Source of the DNA: Phaeobacter sp. J2-8
GTDB taxonomy: Bacteria; Pseudomonadota; Alphaproteobacteria; Rhodobacterales; Rhodobacteraceae
Assembly (NCBI RefSeq): GCF_022867865.1
Contig: NZ_JALIEC010000004.1
Span: forward strand, 186,001 to 250,000
Length of the DNA: 64,000 nucleotides
Direction: 5' to 3'
Of this stretch, positions 1 through 8,395 are shown in pieces. A program made the translations under genes and the position numbers. A model generated the notes under the pieces. That model did no database searches. It was given only the letters and a program-made list of their open reading frames with translations, and had not been told where the DNA came from. Each line of letters begins with the position of its first letter. Position 1 is the first letter of the stretch.

Positions 1-800
1 GCATGTGGTTTCGGGGCGCCGTAACGGCTTGGATCTCCGGCAATGCGATGGACCAAAGCCTCGTCATTCGCGGCCAAGGCAGCCTTGTCATCGCCAAGGC
101 ACAGCGCGGCGCGATCATAGGTAAAGACGAAATATTCCAACGGAACGCCCGTGACCATTTTCGGATTCACATAGCGTTGCCGCCGCTGCGTCAGCCGGAC
201 CGAGGCCGCCCCCAACATCGACAGGTCGGACGCAATCTCAAGCGCCGAGATCGACCCGCCAGCTACGATCACATGACGCCCGCGATACAGGTCCGGGTTC
301 TTGTAATCAAAACTGTGAACAATCCCACACTCACCCGTAAACGCCTCGGCTTCGGGGATCGGCGGGATCACCGGCTTATTGAACCGGCCGCTGGCAATGA
401 CAACGCGGGCAAAGGTTTCGGTCCGCGCCTCGCCGCCCTGCACAAACGTCAGGGCATAGCCCGCGTCTGTCTGTTCCATCATCGTCAAACGGCAACCGAA
501 CTCTGCACGCTCCAACAGCCCATGCGCGTCGGCGTAGCGGCGCATATAGGCCAATACCTGGGCATTATGCGGGAACAGCGGCGTGCCCTCGGGCCAGGGT
601 TGATCGGAAAACCGGGTGCCTTCACCGAAGGTATTTGTGACCATTCCCGGCCAGATACCACTGGCCGGATTGTCATGCGCCCATTGCCCGCCGGGGGCCT
701 CATGCGCTTCGAATATGCGCGGGCAAAAACCTTGCGCCTTTAGCCAGCGGGCGGCGGCAATGCCGCCCGGCCCCGCACCAATGATAGCGACCTCTTCCAT
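1..800 (-). CDS. Flavin-containing monooxygenase-like NAD(P)/FAD oxidoreductase (partial)
   Basis: About 266 residues are visible; the C-terminus lies beyond the window. The N-terminus carries an FAD-binding Rossmann fingerprint, IIGAGPGGIAAARWL, at residues 6-20. A second dinucleotide site (VIVAGGSISALEIASDL) follows near residue 160. Between them is FTGECGIVHSFDY, which resembles the FMO/Baeyer-Villiger signature FxGxxxHSxxY with two extra residues. Such enzymes hydroxylate N or S atoms or oxidise ketones with NADPH and O2; the substrate cannot be read from the sequence. It is the last visible gene of the operon that starts with the sulfatase at 9961, and it begins 7 bases after the SDR stop. 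Family assignment is good; the exact reaction is unknown. Confidence 0.82.
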   Translation of the reverse strand, partial: MEEVAIIGAGPGGIAAARWLKAQGFCPRIFEAHEAPGGQWAHDNPASGIWPGMVTNTFGEGTRFSDQPWPEGTPLFPHNAQVLAYMRRYADAHGLLERAEFGCRLTMMEQTDAGYALTFVQGGEARTETFARVVIASGRFNKPVIPPIPEAEAFTGECGIVHSFDYKNPDLYRGRHVIVAGGSISALEIASDLSMLGAASVRLTQRRQRYVNPKMVTGVPLEYFVFTYDRAALCLGDDKAALAANDEALVHRIAGDPSRYGAPKPH

Positions 801-807
801 GACGGTC

Positions 808-1551
808 TCAGTGGAAATAGATGCCACCACAGACGTTCAACGCCTGACCGGTGACAAAACGCGACTGATCCGAGGCGAAAAAGACGGCTGGGCCGACAAT
901 ATCGTCAGGATCACCCAGACGTTTCAGGGCGGCCACATTGGCCCAGTGGTCCATTGCCTCCTGCGTGCCAAGGTTTTCCTTGCCCATTTCGGTCAGGATA
1001 ATACCGGGGCAGATCGCGTTGACGGTGATACCGTCCATCCCCGCCTCTTGCGCGTAAACCCGTGTCAACGTGATGTCGACGGCCTTTGTCGCGGCATAAT
1101 GGCCTTGGGTCGGCACGCCCTGACGCCCGGCGATTGAGGCGATGTTGATGATCCGTCCGGCCTTGCGCGCCCGCATCTGCGGCAAGACGGCGTTGGTGAC
1201 AAGCAACACGCCCTTGGCGTTCACATCGAAATGCGCATCCCAGGTCTTTTCGTCCAGATCTTCCAACCGGCTGGGGATCAGAATGCCGGCGTTGTTGACC
1301 AGAATATCAATCTGCCCCGCTTCTGCCACGGCCGCTTCGACAGCGGCCTTGTCGGTGACATCCAGATGCAGCACGCGGGCCTTTTGACCCGTCGCCGCAA
1401 TGCGGTCACGCACCTTTTCCAAATCGGAATTCTGCCGTTCCAGATCGCTGATCACGACATCGGCGCCGTTTTCCGCCAGACCAACGGCAACAGCCGCACC
1501 AATTCCGCGCGAGGCCCCGGTAACGAAGGCGGTTTTTCCTGCAAGCATCAT
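808..1551 (-). CDS. SDR family NAD(P)-dependent oxidoreductase
   Basis: A 247-residue classical short-chain dehydrogenase/reductase. It shows the cofactor motif TGASRGIG near residues 12-19, NNAG near residue 85, the catalytic serine region NIASIAGRQG, and YAATK with the Tyr/Lys pair. The C-terminal QALNVCGGIYF is typical. I start at the ATG at 1551, which overlaps the PfkB stop as ATGA; the open frame extends upstream but that part reads as antisense. It probably oxidises or reduces a hydroxy/keto intermediate made by the neighbouring kinase/aldolase module or by the acyl-CoA module. Substrate unknown. Confidence 0.88.
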   Translation of the reverse strand: MMLAGKTAFVTGASRGIGAAVAVGLAENGADVVISDLERQNSDLEKVRDRIAATGQKARVLHLDVTDKAAVEAAVAEAGQIDILVNNAGILIPSRLEDLDEKTWDAHFDVNAKGVLLVTNAVLPQMRARKAGRIINIASIAGRQGVPTQGHYAATKAVDITLTRVYAQEAGMDGITVNAICPGIILTEMGKENLGTQEAMDHWANVAALKRLGDPDDIVGPAVFFASDQSRFVTGQALNVCGGIYFH

Positions 1552-2512
1552 GCCATTTCTCCCAAAGTTTCGCGCAGCGGCCAATTTTCCATTGCGGCGC
1601 AAGTGTCGTCGAATGAGGTCAACCGCCCCTGCGAGCCAAGGCCAAGCGCCACATGGGCGGCAACGGTATTGGCAAAACGGGCGCATTCGCGCAGCGACCA
1701 GCCCTTGGCCAGCCCCACGATGATGCCGGCGGTAAAGCTGTCCCCGCATCCGGTGGTGTCGATCACATCAATCCGGTGCGAAGGCAGATGAAACGGTGTC
1801 CCTTCGGCGGGATCGACATAGACCCCGTCCCCCTCAAGCGTCAGGATCGCGTTCTTGACCCCGCGTGCCTTGAACCAACGCGCGACAGCGGCGGGATCGG
1901 TTTCGCCAGACATCGCCGCGGCTTCGTGGATCGACGGCACGAAATAGTCGATATACGGGAGCAGCGGCAGCACCTTGGGGACGGTTTCGGCATTGGCCTG
2001 GATCAGGTCAAAGACGGTTGTACGCCCCATCGTTTTGGCACGTTTCAACAGATCGACCGATGCCGCGCCATCAAAGGCGTCCAGAAAGCCAGTGCCGCCA
2101 AGATGAATGATGCCTGCGTCCAGAATGCGCGCGATCTCTTCCTCGGTTGGCAGAAAGGTCTTGCTGGTGCCGGGCACAAAGAACGCCGCGCGTGCGCCAT
2201 TGGGCCGGATTGGCAACATGCTGCAAGAGGTCTGCTCGGTATCATCGCGCTGAAGCAGATCAAGGTTCAGACCGTATTTTGCCATGTCTGCTGCCAGAAA
2301 ATCGCCCATGGCGTCGCGTCCGATGCGCGCCGCAATCTGGCCATTCAGCCCGAGGATTGCGCAATCCACCGCAGTCGCGCCGGCGGTTCCGGCCACGGTC
2401 ATGGTAATTTCGTCAATGAATGTGGCCCCGCCGGGGGCGGAAGTTCGTCCGCATAGCGGCCAAGCACATCAAGCACCAAAAAGCCGACGGCGCTGAAATC
2501 ATAAGTTGGCAT
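1548..2512 (-). pseudogene. PfkB family carbohydrate kinase with apparent frameshift near the N-terminus
   Basis: The main frame (2402 down to 1548) encodes a ribokinase/PfkB-type kinase lacking its first strand. It has TVAGTAGATAVDCAILG, IGRDAMGDFL, and the C-terminal anion-hole/catalytic-base motif DTTGCGDSFTAGI. The missing N-terminus (MPTYDFSAVGFLVLDVLG) is encoded just upstream in another frame, from an ATG at 2512 with a GGAGG ribosome site 8 bases before it. The two frames would join in the G5 run at 2433-2437 if one base were added or two removed, restoring a PPxGG motif. The gene is therefore either a recent pseudogene or carries a sequencing error. It would phosphorylate a sugar or keto-sugar before cleavage by the adjacent class II aldolase. 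Confidence 0.8.
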
Positions 2513-2526
2513 TCTGTCGTCCTCCA

Positions 2527-3180
2527 TTATGCGTCGCTCAGGCCGTAGCCAGAGATCTTGTCGATAACGTCTTGAATTTGTTGGTCGCTCAGAAGTGGCG
2601 GTTCGCCCAATTGCAGACAGCCGTGGTATTGCCGCGCAAGGGTTTCCAGTTCTTCCGCCAGCCAGAACGCCTGAGCCAGATCACTGCCCGCCGCGATCAT
2701 GCCGTGGTGCGCCAGAAGACAGGCCTTGCGCCCTTCCATGGCTTGCAGCGCCAGACGGGACAGTTCCGCCGATCCGTAAATCGCATAGGGCGCACAGCGG
2801 ATATCCGGCCCGCCGAACACCGCAACCATGTAATGCAGCGGCGGAATGTCCCGGCCCATGATTGCCAGCGTGGTGCAAAAGGTCGGATGAGCGTGCAGCA
2901 CTGCGTTTTCTTCCGGGCGCGCGGCCAGAATATCGCGGTGAAAGCGCCATTCGCTGGACGGTTTCCACGGTCCATGCGGCGTGCCATCCATATCGAGATA
3001 GACAATATCCTCGGGCGTCAGGCTGTCGTAGGGGCGGCTTGTCGGCGTGATAAGAAGCCCGTCACCGTGACGCAGGCTTACATTGCCAGACGTGCCCTGG
3101 TTCAGCCCCGAGGCATTCATTTTCCGACAGCAATCTATGATTTCCTGCCGTTTGTCGTCTTCGTTTCGATTGTCCAGCAT
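2527..3180 (-). CDS. Class II aldolase/adducin family protein
   Basis: A 217-residue protein of the fuculose-1-phosphate aldolase/ribulose-5-phosphate 4-epimerase family. SGNVSLRHGDGLLITPTS is the usual phosphate-binding start, SSEWRFHRDIL holds the catalytic acidic residue region, and VLHAHPTFCTTLA plus LLAHHGMIA supply the metal-binding histidines. The start at 3180 is chosen because GGGAGGACACGGA precedes the ATG and the protein then matches family length; upstream frame is antisense of the MFS gene. With the PfkB kinase downstream it suggests phosphorylation of a ketose or aldonate-like compound followed by retro-aldol cleavage. The substrate is not determinable. Confidence 0.88.
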   Translation of the reverse strand: MLDNRNEDDKRQEIIDCCRKMNASGLNQGTSGNVSLRHGDGLLITPTSRPYDSLTPEDIVYLDMDGTPHGPWKPSSEWRFHRDILAARPEENAVLHAHPTFCTTLAIMGRDIPPLHYMVAVFGGPDIRCAPYAIYGSAELSRLALQAMEGRKACLLAHHGMIAAGSDLAQAFWLAEELETLARQYHGCLQLGEPPLLSDQQIQDVIDKISGYGLSDA

Positions 3181-3194
3181 TCCGTGTCCTCCCG

Positions 3195-4406
3195 TTATCG
3201 TTTGCCGCCCGCAAGCCGCGCCGCCTCTGGCTGGTTGCGAAGGATAAGCATGGCGGCCAGCCCGATGACCGGACCGGGCACAAGCACCAGAAACGTCCAG
3301 CGCCACCCGCCAAAAGCGTCTGCCACCACGGGCAAAAGCCAAATTGTGAAAATTGTGATCGCGAAACCCACGCCCATCTGAAACGCCAGCCCGGCCCCGA
3401 CCTGTGCCTGATCTGACAACTCGGTCACGGCGGCCGAAAATTGCGCACTGTCGGCCACGATGGTCAGCCCCCAGATCAGCGCGACGGTCAAAAACATCCA
3501 TGTCGGCGCATCAAACAGAAACCCGATCAAAAGCGCGCAACTGCCTGAAATGGCCATCGCCAGGGCTGTTGTAGCGCAGCGCCCGATCCGGTCGGCCAAT
3601 GCCCCTGCCAGAACGCACCCCGGTGCCCCCATTGCGACCACCGCAAAGGCCAGCAACGACGCATTGAGCGACCAGGATCCAGCAGCATTTGCCGCCGTGG
3701 CATAGGCCAGAAACCAGCCCCACATGGCGTAGAGCTCCCACATGTGGCCAAAGTACCCAAGGTTCGCCAGCATCACCGGACGATTGCGCAGGATTGCCCC
3801 GATCTGGCGCAGATCAACACGCGCCCGCGCGAAACCATGCGGCCCCTCGCGCAGTGCCGTTGCGAACACGACCGCCGCGCCGACCGTCGCAAGGCTGCTG
3901 ACGATCAGAACGCCCTGCCACGGAAATGTCGCCCCAAGCGCCCGCACCAGATGTGGCAGCGCCGATCCAAGCGTCAGCGCGCCCACCAAAGTCCCCATGG
4001 CAAGACCACGGCCCTGCACAAACCAGGTGGCAATGAACTTGAGCGCGGGGGGATAAATCCCGGCAAGCGCCACCCCGGTGACGAAACGGGCCGTAACGGC
4101 ACCCGTGATCCCCGGCTCCAGCAACAACACCGCATTTGCCAGCGCCGCCAGTATGGCCGCCCCGGTCATCAACCGCGTCATGGGCCAGACATCCGCCAGC
4201 GACATCACACTTGATGCCAATGCCCCAAGAACAAACCCCGCCTGCACGCCGTTTGTCAGCCAAGCCGCCTCTGCCGGGGTCAGGGACCAGCTTTTGCTAA
4301 GCTCGGGGATGATTGCCGTTGCCGAAAACCAGGTGGTCATCGACAAAACAACAGCCAATCCCGTCAGCGCCAAAGCGCGCCACTTATCGGTGTGGGCGCC
4401 GGTCAC
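3195..4406 (-). CDS. MFS transporter
   Basis: A 403-residue hydrophobic protein with about 12 membrane segments and MFS landmarks (SWSLTPAEAAWLTNGVQAGF early; ADRIGRCATTALA in the central loop). It starts at a GTG (4406) immediately after the MaoC stop (TAAGTG), so it is translationally coupled. Its place inside the catabolic operon suggests uptake of the substrate or export of an intermediate. It is 15 bases upstream of the aldolase gene. Confidence 0.85.
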   Translation of the reverse strand: MTGAHTDKWRALALTGLAVVLSMTTWFSATAIIPELSKSWSLTPAEAAWLTNGVQAGFVLGALASSVMSLADVWPMTRLMTGAAILAALANAVLLLEPGITGAVTARFVTGVALAGIYPPALKFIATWFVQGRGLAMGTLVGALTLGSALPHLVRALGATFPWQGVLIVSSLATVGAAVVFATALREGPHGFARARVDLRQIGAILRNRPVMLANLGYFGHMWELYAMWGWFLAYATAANAAGSWSLNASLLAFAVVAMGAPGCVLAGALADRIGRCATTALAMAISGSCALLIGFLFDAPTWMFLTVALIWGLTIVADSAQFSAAVTELSDQAQVGAGLAFQMGVGFAITIFTIWLLPVVADAFGGWRWTFLVLVPGPVIGLAAMLILRNQPEAARLAGGKR

Positions 4407-4859
4407 TTACAGACCTTCGAGCGGCATGGTATAGGTCGTGGCACTGCCCTCGACACAGATGTCTCCGGCCGCATCGACAACCGAAACCGCAAGTTCGCAA
4501 ATCGGCTTGTCACCCCGAACCGAGGTCACTTCGACCCGTCCGGTGATCTTTTCGCCAACGCCGACGGCCTTGCGGAAATTGAGGTTGGTGTTCAAAAACA
4601 CCGTGCCCGGTCCGGGCAGGTCTTCGGCAACGCAGGCATTGAGAATCCCGGTCGTGACACCGCCCTGCACAATCAGTTTGCCAAAGGGCGTTTTCTTGGC
4701 CAGCGCCTCGTCATAATGCACCGGGTTGCGATCACCGGTCATCGCGGTAAAGGCATGAATATCGCCCATCTCGGTGGTCCGGCTACGCTCGGACTTTTGG
4801 CCGACTGCGGGCTTGCCTGCCGTCACATTGGCCCAGCCGTCTTTTCCTGTGGTGCTCAT
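4407..4859 (-). CDS. MaoC family (R)-specific enoyl-CoA hydratase-like protein
   Basis: A 150-residue hot-dog fold protein. The hydratase-2 motif is intact: FTAMTGDRNPVHYDEALA, with the Asp/His catalytic pair, followed by KLIVQGGVTTGIL. Start at 4859 has GGAGATCAATCA before it and overlaps the DUF35 stop as ATGA. Expected reaction is hydration of an enoyl-CoA. Together with the downstream-coded DUF35 and thiolase-like proteins it resembles the MaoC / DUF35 / Ltp2 module that shortens steroid side chains by hydration and retro-aldol cleavage. That parallel is inference from gene order and family. Confidence 0.85.
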   Translation of the reverse strand: MSTTGKDGWANVTAGKPAVGQKSERSRTTEMGDIHAFTAMTGDRNPVHYDEALAKKTPFGKLIVQGGVTTGILNACVAEDLPGPGTVFLNTNLNFRKAVGVGEKITGRVEVTSVRGDKPICELAVSVVDAAGDICVEGSATTYTMPLEGL

Positions 4860-5281
4860 TGATTGATCTCCTCGGACAGTGTGAAACAAGGCAGCACGCG
4901 GCCACCAATATCTGTGGGGGCAAAAGCCAGCGTTGCACCGACCGTCGGCGTCCGTGCATTGGTCAGGATATGGCTGAGCATCGTTGGCCCTTCGGCCAGC
5001 TCAACAAGCCCGACAACATAGGGGGCCACCGGCGCCCAACCGGGATGCCCCGGCTTGTGAATGACCGAAAAACTTTTCAGCGTCGCGGCCCCGCTTGCCC
5101 GCACCCAGGTCAGCGCATCGGCCCAGCAGTGCGGGCAAATCGGACGCGGGTAGAAAACATAAGCGCCGCAATCGACACAGTTCTGGATCTTCAACACGCC
5201 ATCTGCCGCGCCTTGCCAGAAATGGGCGTTCAACGGTTCGTAAATCGGACCGGGAACCTTGAGTTGTGCAAGATCGTTCAT
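4856..5281 (-). CDS. Zn-ribbon/OB-fold DUF35 protein (acyl-CoA-associated)
   Basis: A 141-residue protein with a rubredoxin-like zinc ribbon, CVDCGAYVFYPRPICPHC (two CxxC pairs), then an OB-fold region containing VAPYVVGLVELAEGPTMLS. DUF35 proteins usually partner a thiolase-superfamily protein coded next to them, and in the steroid pathway are needed for Ltp2-type aldolase activity. The start at 5281 overlaps the stop of the thiolase-like gene as ATGA, supporting a complex of equal stoichiometry. Confidence 0.85.
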   Translation of the reverse strand: MNDLAQLKVPGPIYEPLNAHFWQGAADGVLKIQNCVDCGAYVFYPRPICPHCWADALTWVRASGAATLKSFSVIHKPGHPGWAPVAPYVVGLVELAEGPTMLSHILTNARTPTVGATLAFAPTDIGGRVLPCFTLSEEINQ

Positions 5282-6441
5282 GACGCGCCTCCAAGAACCA
5301 ATGCCACGGCTTCGCTCATCGTGGCGCCGTTGCCGGTGACCAAAGCGGTGTTGCACCCGGCGATCTGTCGTCCGGGCGTGTCACCCCGGATCTGGCGCAC
5401 GGCCTCCACCACATGTGTCATGCCACCCGCCAGATCGGGTTGACCAAAGCCAAGCTGCCCGCCATGTGTGTTGATCGGCTGACGCGCATCCGATCCCATG
5501 CCGCCATTGTCCCGCAGCCACTGCCCGAATTTCCCCGGTGCGCAAAGACCGGCGTCTTCAATCGTGGCGGCCAGCATGATGGTGTAGCAGTCGTAAAAGC
5601 TCAGAAAATCCACCTGAGCCACGTCCATCCCCGCCTGCCCCAACGCGCGGGCAATGGAGGGCTTCAACGGCCCCGAGGTAAGATCCGGCGCTTGGCTGAC
5701 CGCACGGTGGGTGACCTTTTCACCCGCACCCAACAGATGCACGGAACGGTGCGGCCCCTTGGCGGCGCGTTCGGCTGTGGTGACAATCACCGCTTCACCG
5801 CCGGCCACCGGCATGACGATTTCAAACAAATGCAGAGGTGAGGCGATCATCGGCGAGGCCAGAACATCGTCAACACTGGCCGGAGCACCATGGAAAATAG
5901 CCGCCGGGTTAAATTGAGCATTTGCTCGCGATCCAGCGGCCAGGGCGGCATAGTCTTCGGGCTTACATCCGTAGCGGGCCATATGGGCCTGCATCAGCAG
6001 CGCATAGGATGTGTTGGCCCCCGACGCCCCGAACGGCGTGTCGAATTCACGCGCAGGGTTTCGATTTGGCGACCGTGGCGCAACCGGATTGCGATGATTG
6101 CCCAGAACGCAAAGCACGGTCTCGCACTGACCCGCCGCAATCGCCGCCGCCGCGCGCCAGATCATGCCAGGGCCAGAGGCTCCGCCCAGATCGACCATAT
6201 TGGCCATCGTCGGCTGCATCCCGAAATATTCGGCCACGGCTGCGGGCACATGCTGCGGTGTTTCGCCGACCTGCGGACCGACCAGAAGCCCGTCAACCTC
6301 GGACGGCGCAAGTCCGGCATCGGCAATCGCCTCCGCCGATACGCGCATGAGCATATCCATCGTCGCGACATCTTCTGTGCGGCGCTGCGGCGTCAGCTCT
6401 CCTATGCCGCTGATTGCGGCACGCGGGGACAGGTGCCTCAT
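5278..6441 (-). CDS. Thiolase-superfamily (SCP-x/Ltp2-like) protein
   Basis: A 387-residue lipid-transfer/thiolase-like protein. The fold is clear (DGLLVG, FLSFYDCYTIM, GNGATMSEAVALVLG). The segment that normally holds the nucleophilic cysteine reads VDLGGASGPGM (about residues 83-93) with no cysteine, and the usual GHP histidine site reads GFGQP after NTHGG at residues 324-328. These losses argue against true thiolysis and fit Ltp2-type retro-aldolases, which work with a DUF35 partner. ATGA overlaps link it to both the upstream acyl-CoA synthetase and the downstream DUF35 gene. Confidence 0.85.
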   Translation of the reverse strand: MRHLSPRAAISGIGELTPQRRTEDVATMDMLMRVSAEAIADAGLAPSEVDGLLVGPQVGETPQHVPAAVAEYFGMQPTMANMVDLGGASGPGMIWRAAAAIAAGQCETVLCVLGNHRNPVAPRSPNRNPAREFDTPFGASGANTSYALLMQAHMARYGCKPEDYAALAAGSRANAQFNPAAIFHGAPASVDDVLASPMIASPLHLFEIVMPVAGGEAVIVTTAERAAKGPHRSVHLLGAGEKVTHRAVSQAPDLTSGPLKPSIARALGQAGMDVAQVDFLSFYDCYTIMLAATIEDAGLCAPGKFGQWLRDNGGMGSDARQPINTHGGQLGFGQPDLAGGMTHVVEAVRQIRGDTPGRQIAGCNTALVTGNGATMSEAVALVLGGAS

Positions 6442-8390
6442 AGCGATGCCTCCCTGTCCAGCGCGCGGTATTCGTCAAGACATTCGGGATTGGCAAGAGA
6501 ACTCAGGTTTTTCACCACCCCTCCGGCCAGCGCGGTGCGCGCCGCCCCCTCAACGCGCTTGCCGTTGATTGTATAGGGAATATCGGCCACCACATGGACC
6601 CGTGCCGGAACATGGCGGGGCGAGGCTTCGGCGCGGATTTGTGTGCGCAGCTGAGCAACAAGTTCCGCGTTGATTGCAACCCCCGGCACCGGTTTGAGCG
6701 CAAGAACAACCTCTTCATCACCCTCATGCGCCGCGCCGAAGACAAGAAAGTCTTCCAGGGCGCGCTGGCGTTCACACACCGCATAGATTTCGGAAATTCC
6801 GATACGAACGCCGCCGGGCTTTAGCGTGTTGTCTGATCGACCGTGAACAATTGCACCACCCAAGGGCCGGATCTCTGCCACGTCGCCATGTGTCCAAACT
6901 TCGCGGCGATCCCCGAAATAGGTGTCGCGATACCGCGTGTCGCCGCCTTCGCCCCAAAACGTCAGCGGCATGGAGGGAAACGGCTCTGTGCACACCAATT
7001 CGCCCCGACGCCCGACAACCGGCGCGTCACGGTCGTCGAATACGGCTATGGCATGGCCAAGCGCCGGCACTGTCAGCTTGCCGCGCCGCACCGGATGCAA
7101 GGGAGAGCCAATCAGAAAGCACCCAAGAATTTCGGTGCCGCCAGAGATCGACGCAAACATCATGTCCCGTTTGACCGCGTCATACGCCCAGTCGAACTGA
7201 TGCGGCAGACAGGGCGCACCGCACACCATCAACGACCGGAGCGACGACAGGTCATGACGTGCGCCGGGGTGGTATTCCTCGGCCTCCAGCGTGGCGAGGT
7301 ATTTCGGGCTGGTGCCGAAATGCGTAACCTTGACCTGCTCGGCCAATTTCCAAAGCGGCGCGGGGTCAAGCCCATCTGCCGTCTTCAGGATCGGCGCGCC
7401 ATCATACAGAACCACAGCCGCCCCCGCACCCAACGCGGAAACCATCCAGTGATACATCATCCAAGCGGTATTTGTGTACCAGAACACGCGATCCTGCGGA
7501 CGCACATCGCCGTGCAACACGTGTTCTTTGAGGTGCTGCATCAGCACGCCGCCGGCGCGATGGACAATGGCCTTTGGCGCGCCTGTCGTGCCGGATGTGT
7601 AAAGGATATAGGCCGGATGATCGAAAGGCAGCCTTGTGAAATCCGGCTCCATATCGCCCTCGCCTGCACCGAAATCGGCAAAAGCGGTTGCTGTGGCATC
7701 GGCCATTTCGCCTTCGCCGCTAATCACAAGGGTCTTGATTTCAGGCACTTGCGCCAGAACCTCGGCGATCCGCCCGGCAATGTCATGCATCCGACCACCG
7801 TAGCGATAGGTCGGCGCAGCAAAGAGAACCTTTGGCTCGACCTGCCCGATCCGGTCCACAATCGCGGCGGTTCCGAAATCGGGCGAACATGATGTCCAGA
7901 CCGCACCGATGCTAAGGCTGGCAAGCAAAGCCACCAAACCGTCTGCGGTATTTGGCATCACGCCGGCAACCCGATCCCCGGCCACAACACCCGCCGCACG
8001 CAGGCCCGCTGCGACCCGCCCGACCTCTGCGCGCAACGCCCCACGGGTCAACGATGTCACTGCGCCCAGCTCGTCGGATGAATAGACGGCGATATCGCCT
8101 GGCTCACCCTTCAACAGGTTTTCGGCCAAATTCAAACGGGCCTGCGGGAAAAACTGTGCGCCGGTCATCCATGCGGCATCGTCAGGCACAAAGGCTGTTT
8201 CGCCCTTGTCGCCCATAACACCGCAGAAGTCCCACAGCGCCGACCAAAATGCGCCAAGGTCCGAGACCGACCAACGGTGAAGCCCCTCGTAATCCGCCGG
8301 ATCAAACCCGTTGGCACGGGCGAATTTCGCCAGTGCCGTTTGCGTGGATGCTTCGGCGGGGGGTGTCCATAGAATATCTGTATCCGGCAT
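6438..8390 (-). CDS. Acetoacetate--CoA ligase-like acyl-CoA synthetase
   Basis: About 650 residues, ANL superfamily. The P-loop-like AMP motif YILYTSGTTGAPKAIVH lies near residue 260, with FASISGGTEILGCF and the downstream GVRIGISEIY core. The long N-terminal part (SALWDFCGV, ARLNLAENLL) is characteristic of acetoacetyl-CoA synthetases. I prefer the ATG at 8390, which has GGAG 8 bases upstream, over the GTG at 8396 overlapping the sulfatase stop. It would activate a carboxylate liberated after desulfation or import, feeding the thiolase/MaoC/DUF35 module. The true substrate may be a different short or branched acid. Confidence 0.88.
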   Translation of the reverse strand: MPDTDILWTPPAEASTQTALAKFARANGFDPADYEGLHRWSVSDLGAFWSALWDFCGVMGDKGETAFVPDDAAWMTGAQFFPQARLNLAENLLKGEPGDIAVYSSDELGAVTSLTRGALRAEVGRVAAGLRAAGVVAGDRVAGVMPNTADGLVALLASLSIGAVWTSCSPDFGTAAIVDRIGQVEPKVLFAAPTYRYGGRMHDIAGRIAEVLAQVPEIKTLVISGEGEMADATATAFADFGAGEGDMEPDFTRLPFDHPAYILYTSGTTGAPKAIVHRAGGVLMQHLKEHVLHGDVRPQDRVFWYTNTAWMMYHWMVSALGAGAAVVLYDGAPILKTADGLDPAPLWKLAEQVKVTHFGTSPKYLATLEAEEYHPGARHDLSSLRSLMVCGAPCLPHQFDWAYDAVKRDMMFASISGGTEILGCFLIGSPLHPVRRGKLTVPALGHAIAVFDDRDAPVVGRRGELVCTEPFPSMPLTFWGEGGDTRYRDTYFGDRREVWTHGDVAEIRPLGGAIVHGRSDNTLKPGGVRIGISEIYAVCERQRALEDFLVFGAAHEGDEEVVLALKPVPGVAINAELVAQLRTQIRAEASPRHVPARVHVVADIPYTINGKRVEGAARTALAGGVVKNLSSLANPECLDEYRALDREASL

Positions 8391-8395
8391 CACCA

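Noticed and set aside
3-743. Plus-strand open frame of 246 codons at the window start
   Set aside because: It is antisense to the flavin monooxygenase gene, whose Rossmann motifs and start site are clear; the plus frame shows no family features.
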